Shown: positions 61,491-64,000 of the stretch, one piece after another
How positions within the stretch are numbered: the first letter of the stretch is position 1
Layout of the letters: every line of letters begins with the position of its first letter
DNA from: Gemmatimonadaceae bacterium
GTDB lineage: Bacteria; Gemmatimonadota; Gemmatimonadetes; Gemmatimonadales; Gemmatimonadaceae
Direction of reading: 5' to 3'
Length of the DNA stretch: 64,000 nucleotides
Assembly (NCBI GenBank): GCA_019186945.1
Contig: JABAQJ010000006.1
Location: forward strand, 414,322 to 478,321
Program-made: the position numbers and the translations under genes
The notes under the pieces: model-generated
The model's database searches: none
The model's input: the letters and a program-made list of their open reading frames with translations, nothing else
What the model was told of the DNA's origin: nothing

Positions 61491-62176
61491 GGAATTCGCT
61501 CGCCGCCGCCGGTCGCCAATGCATGCAGCGTCTCTGCCGTCGCACCGTCGAGTGTGAGCAGGAGTGCGTCGGCCTCGATGGCAACGTGCGCCGGCGTGTT
61601 GCCGACGGCGATCGTCCGAATGCCGGCGGCTCGAGCGGAGCGAATGCCCTGCCAGGAATCCTCGAGCGCGACGATAGTTGCCCCGGGTGACGGTGGGCGG
61701 CGCTTAGCGAGCCGCGCCAGCGCGGCTGTGTATGGAGCTGGCGACGGTTTCGGCGGGAAGGCGTCTTCCGCTCCGATGACGCAGGCGAAGGCGTGCTCGA
61801 CGCGTGCAAGCGACAGCACAAGCGCGATTTCCTGGCGACTGGAGCGAGAGACGATTCCCAGCCGTGTCACCGGCAGCAGCCGGTCGATCAGATCCCGGAC
61901 ACCGTCGACCAGGGTGACTCCCTTCCCGATGTAGGCCCGATATGCGCGTTCGGCCCTGGCAGCGATCACCGCGATCAGCGGTTCGTCGGTTCCTTCACGT
62001 CCACCGAGCGCGGCTCGAGCAGCGTCGTCGAACGCGTGTCCGGCACACAGCTCACGGTATGTCTGAGCGCTCAACACGACACCTTCCGTAAGCAGCGCCG
62101 AGCACAGCGCATCCTCGCGCGCATCGCCGGCGTCCACCACGACGCCGTCGAACTCGAAGAGCACTGTGTCCAGCAT
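61487..62176 (-). CDS. HAD-superfamily hydrolase with Glu at the usual nucleophile position
   Basis: A 229-residue beta-phosphoglucomutase/phosphoglycolate-phosphatase-type HAD protein. Motif I reads VLFEFDGVVVDAG: the first Asp of D-x-D-G, the catalytic nucleophile, is Glu 10, while the second Asp and Gly are kept. Motif II is GIVSRSSRQE (Ser), motif III is the Lys of FPPKPSPAPY, and motif IV is IVALEDSWQGIRSARAAG (Glu-Asp). Except for residue 10 the site is complete. In an operon with glycolate oxidase it would be expected to be a phosphoglycolate phosphatase. ATG 62176; the next gene overlaps by ATGA. Confidence 0.83.
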   Translation of the reverse strand: MLDTVLFEFDGVVVDAGDAREDALCSALLTEGVVLSAQTYRELCAGHAFDDAARAALGGREGTDEPLIAVIAARAERAYRAYIGKGVTLVDGVRDLIDRLLPVTRLGIVSRSSRQEIALVLSLARVEHAFACVIGAEDAFPPKPSPAPYTAALARLAKRRPPSPGATIVALEDSWQGIRSARAAGIRTIAVGNTPAHVAIEADALLLTLDGATAETLHALATGGGERIP

Positions 62177-62228
62177 GCGATGAAGGACTAACGGATCGCC
62201 GTGCGTGGCGCTATGGGTGGAGCTTGCC

Positions 62229-63530
62229 TCAGTGAGACGCCGCTTCGCTCGACGCGGATGCGGCGTACGACTCGTCGAGAAGATCGACCGGGTGAGCGAC
62301 GCGACAGGAGGCGCGGCGCTGCAGCAGTCCCGCGCCGATCTGCATGAGACAACCGGGATTTCCCGTCGCGACGATTTCCGTGCCGGATCTGGCGACCTGA
62401 TCGAGCTTGGGTGCCAGTACGTCGAGGGAAATCCGCAACTGCACCAGGTTGTAGATGCCGGCGCTTCCGCAGCACAGTTCAGCATCGACTAGTGGGACGA
62501 TCGTCAGGCCGGGAATCGCCTGGAGTACCTTGAGCGGCGCCTCAGTCACGCGTTGGGCATGGTACAGATGGCACGGAGGATCGTAGGCGACGGTCGCTAC
62601 CAGGGGCGATCCCCGGCGCGGTCCGACTGCGGCTAGCAATTCCGTGACGTCCCGCACCTTCGACGCAATGCTGTGCGCCCGGTCGCGCCATTCCGGATCC
62701 TCGTCGAGCAGCAGGCCATACTCCTTCATGGCGGCGCCGCAGCCGCTGGCGTTCACGGCGATCGCATCTACTCTGGCGCGTTCGAAAGCCGCGATGTTCG
62801 TCCGGGCCAGCGCGCGCGCCGTCGCGGCGTCTCCGGCGTGCAGGTGCAACGCTCCGCAACATCTCGCGCCTGGGACGTCCACCACCCTGTAGCCGTTCGT
62901 GGAGAGCGTACGCTCGGTCGCGCGATTGGTGGGTGCGAACAGGCCCTCCATCACGCATCCCAGCAGCACTCCAACCCGGGTGGCTTTCTCCTCCCGTGCC
63001 GGTTCGGCAACGGGCGTGCAGCGATCGGGCCTGGATCCGGATGAACTCGATGCCAGCATGGCGCTGGCGAACCCGATCCGGCCCGGCAGTCCGGCGAGCA
63101 GACGCGGAAGCCTCGTTGCCCTGAACCACCGTGCGGCAGCGAGAGCGATCGCGAGGAGTCGAGGGCGCGCGAACACCGCCAGCAGCAACCTTGCCGGCAG
63201 CGGAAGGCGTCGCTGGGCGGCCAGCGTCTCCCGAGTGGCCTCGAGCAAGTGACCGTATGGGACGCCGCTCGGACAGGCCGTCTCGCAACCGCGACATCCC
63301 AAACAGCGGTCAAGGTGAGTCGTGATCGCGGGATCCGTGAGCGGCAGTTCGCCCTCGAGGATGGCGCTCATCAGGAGCAGGCGGCCGCGCGGGGAGTCGT
63401 TCTCGTCTTCGAGCGCGATGTAAGTCGGGCAAGTCGGAAGACAGAAACCGCAATGCACGCAGCGGTCCAGGCCGCCAGCGGCACGAGCCAGCGGCGTCCC
63501 GTCCAGCGGGAACGGGCCAACCCGTGTCAT
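62229..63530 (-). CDS. glcF: glycolate oxidase iron-sulfur subunit
   Basis: A 433-residue subunit that passes electrons from the flavin subunits of glycolate oxidase. Two 4Fe-4S motifs are complete: CVHCGFCLPTCP near residue 22 and CLGCRGCETACP near residue 75. Two cysteine-rich (CCG) domains follow: GVLLGCVMEG with PGARCCGALHLH, and YDPPCHLYHAQR with DAELCCGSAGIYN. ATG 63530 overlaps the glcE stop (ATGA). 52 bp separate it from the HAD gene. Length and order match GlcF. Confidence 0.9.
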   Translation of the reverse strand: MTRVGPFPLDGTPLARAAGGLDRCVHCGFCLPTCPTYIALEDENDSPRGRLLLMSAILEGELPLTDPAITTHLDRCLGCRGCETACPSGVPYGHLLEATRETLAAQRRLPLPARLLLAVFARPRLLAIALAAARWFRATRLPRLLAGLPGRIGFASAMLASSSSGSRPDRCTPVAEPAREEKATRVGVLLGCVMEGLFAPTNRATERTLSTNGYRVVDVPGARCCGALHLHAGDAATARALARTNIAAFERARVDAIAVNASGCGAAMKEYGLLLDEDPEWRDRAHSIASKVRDVTELLAAVGPRRGSPLVATVAYDPPCHLYHAQRVTEAPLKVLQAIPGLTIVPLVDAELCCGSAGIYNLVQLRISLDVLAPKLDQVARSGTEIVATGNPGCLMQIGAGLLQRRASCRVAHPVDLLDESYAASASSEAASH

Positions 63531-64000
63531 GTTGCGAGAGGCACGAGGATTCCGGTGTTGAGGATGCCCGCCGGGTCGAATGCGCGCCGCGCCTCGACCG
63601 ACAGGCGATGCGTCAGTCGTGGCGAGGGACCTGGCCATGTTCCGCTCCGGAGTCGTTCACACAACGCGGTGGAGTTTGGCGGCGCCTGCATCAAAATCGA
63701 ACCCAGCCAGGTGTCGAGTTCCTTCGGGACGCTGGCGCGCACGACTCCGCGCACGGCGCAGCCGATGAGCGACACGTCCGCCGATCCCAGGCGATCCTCG
63801 AGTTCCTTCCACAGGGCCGGGAGCAGCGTAATCGATGCCGACAGGCGCACGGTAGAGGAGTCGGGCAGCTCGGCGAGCGCGACGCGGCGCCAGACATCGT
63901 CGGGGACCGCTTCAACAGCGACACGGCGCGCGAGCGCGTCCAGTCGATCGCGCACGCTGGAAGCGTTTCCGCACAAGCGCAGCAGCACGGTTGTCTCGCC
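63527..64000 (-). CDS. glcE: glycolate oxidase FAD-binding subunit, C-terminal part (truncated by window edge)
   Basis: The frame is open to the right edge, so the N-terminus and FAD domain lie outside. The visible 157 residues end RRAFDPAGILNTGILVPLAT, the C-terminal signature of GlcE/GlcD-type FAD-linked oxidases. It overlaps glcF by ATGA. Assignment to GlcE rather than GlcD rests on the small visible part and the neighbour glcF; a glcD gene would be expected further right. Confidence 0.78.
   Translation of the reverse strand, partial: GETTVLLRLCGNASSVRDRLDALARRVAVEAVPDDVWRRVALAELPDSSTVRLSASITLLPALWKELEDRLGSADVSLIGCAVRGVVRASVPKELDTWLGSILMQAPPNSTALCERLRSGTWPGPSPRLTHRLSVEARRAFDPAGILNTGILVPLAT

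Noticed and set aside
1..64000. tRNA, rRNA, CRISPR, insertion sequence or prophage
   Set aside because: I looked for T-loop-like GTTCGAATC strings, evenly spaced repeats, transposase motifs and terminal inverted repeats and saw none. A tRNA or repeat scan would be decisive.
1..64000. CGTTAGG as a chromosome-orienting (KOPS-like) motif
   Set aside because: Its orientation follows the coding strand of each gene and is mixed along the window, so it is not polar along the DNA.

Overview
The window reads as chromosomal DNA of a high-G+C, Gram-negative-type bacterium. The overall style (G+C-rich genes packed with ATGA, GTGA and TGATG overlaps, many lipoproteins, a Wza/Wzc capsule export system) and my general sense of the citrate synthase and EPS proteins suggest Gemmatimonadota. 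That placement is an inference: there is no rRNA here to confirm it. I saw no insertion sequence, prophage, tRNA, rRNA or CRISPR array.

About 47 kb (1-45703) is one large exopolysaccharide/capsule/glycan locus made of blocks in alternating orientation. Block A (1-8718, +): a left-truncated GT-C glycosyltransferase, a multi-pass membrane protein, a flippase-like membrane domain fused to a methyltransferase, and two tandem paralogous lipoprotein glycosidase-like proteins. Block B: a lone SDR epimerase (8904-9899, +) and two GT-C-like membrane proteins (9896-12926, -). Block C (13248-17733, +): Gfo/Idh oxidoreductase, GT2, Wzx-type flippase, methyltransferase. Block D (17744-27930, -): nine tightly coupled genes, in order of transcription UbiA-type prenyltransferase, GT2, sugar methyltransferase, RfbF and RfbG-like CDP-hexose enzymes, UGM-like flavoprotein, GT39, DPM1-like GT2 and an LPG-synthase-type flippase; this looks like a pathway for building, flipping and using polyprenyl-phosphate sugars. 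Block E (28378-36860, +): an orphan GT2-like fragment, then flavoprotein, two GT4, an SDR, a polysaccharide deacetylase, a membrane GT2 and two small paralogous membrane proteins. Block F (36897-45703): initiating sugar transferase and Wza-like exporter (-), a response regulator with a degenerate GGDEF domain that keeps the c-di-GMP I-site (+), the Wzc tyrosine autokinase (-), and a divergent NtrC-type regulator plus soluble histidine kinase (+). A sigma-54-like -24/-12 element lies upstream of wzc and faces it.

From 45798 on the content is mixed and mostly housekeeping: a Tat-exported class V aminotransferase-like protein, an active-looking diguanylate cyclase, a TauE/SafE permease, citrate synthase, a hom-thrC-sulfur-carrier-MoeZ operon with a terminator-like hairpin in its leader, a VWA protein and a MoxR/Mg-chelatase-like AAA ATPase separated by an MFS transporter and a cytidylate-kinase-like protein, a short Met-rich lipoprotein, and a glcE(partial)-glcF-HAD-ygfZ operon running in from the right edge.

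Several convergent gene ends are closed by long perfect GC-rich hairpins without a T-tract. The octamer CGTTAGGY is strikingly common, and it supplies most of the rare TTA leucine codons and several stop codons.
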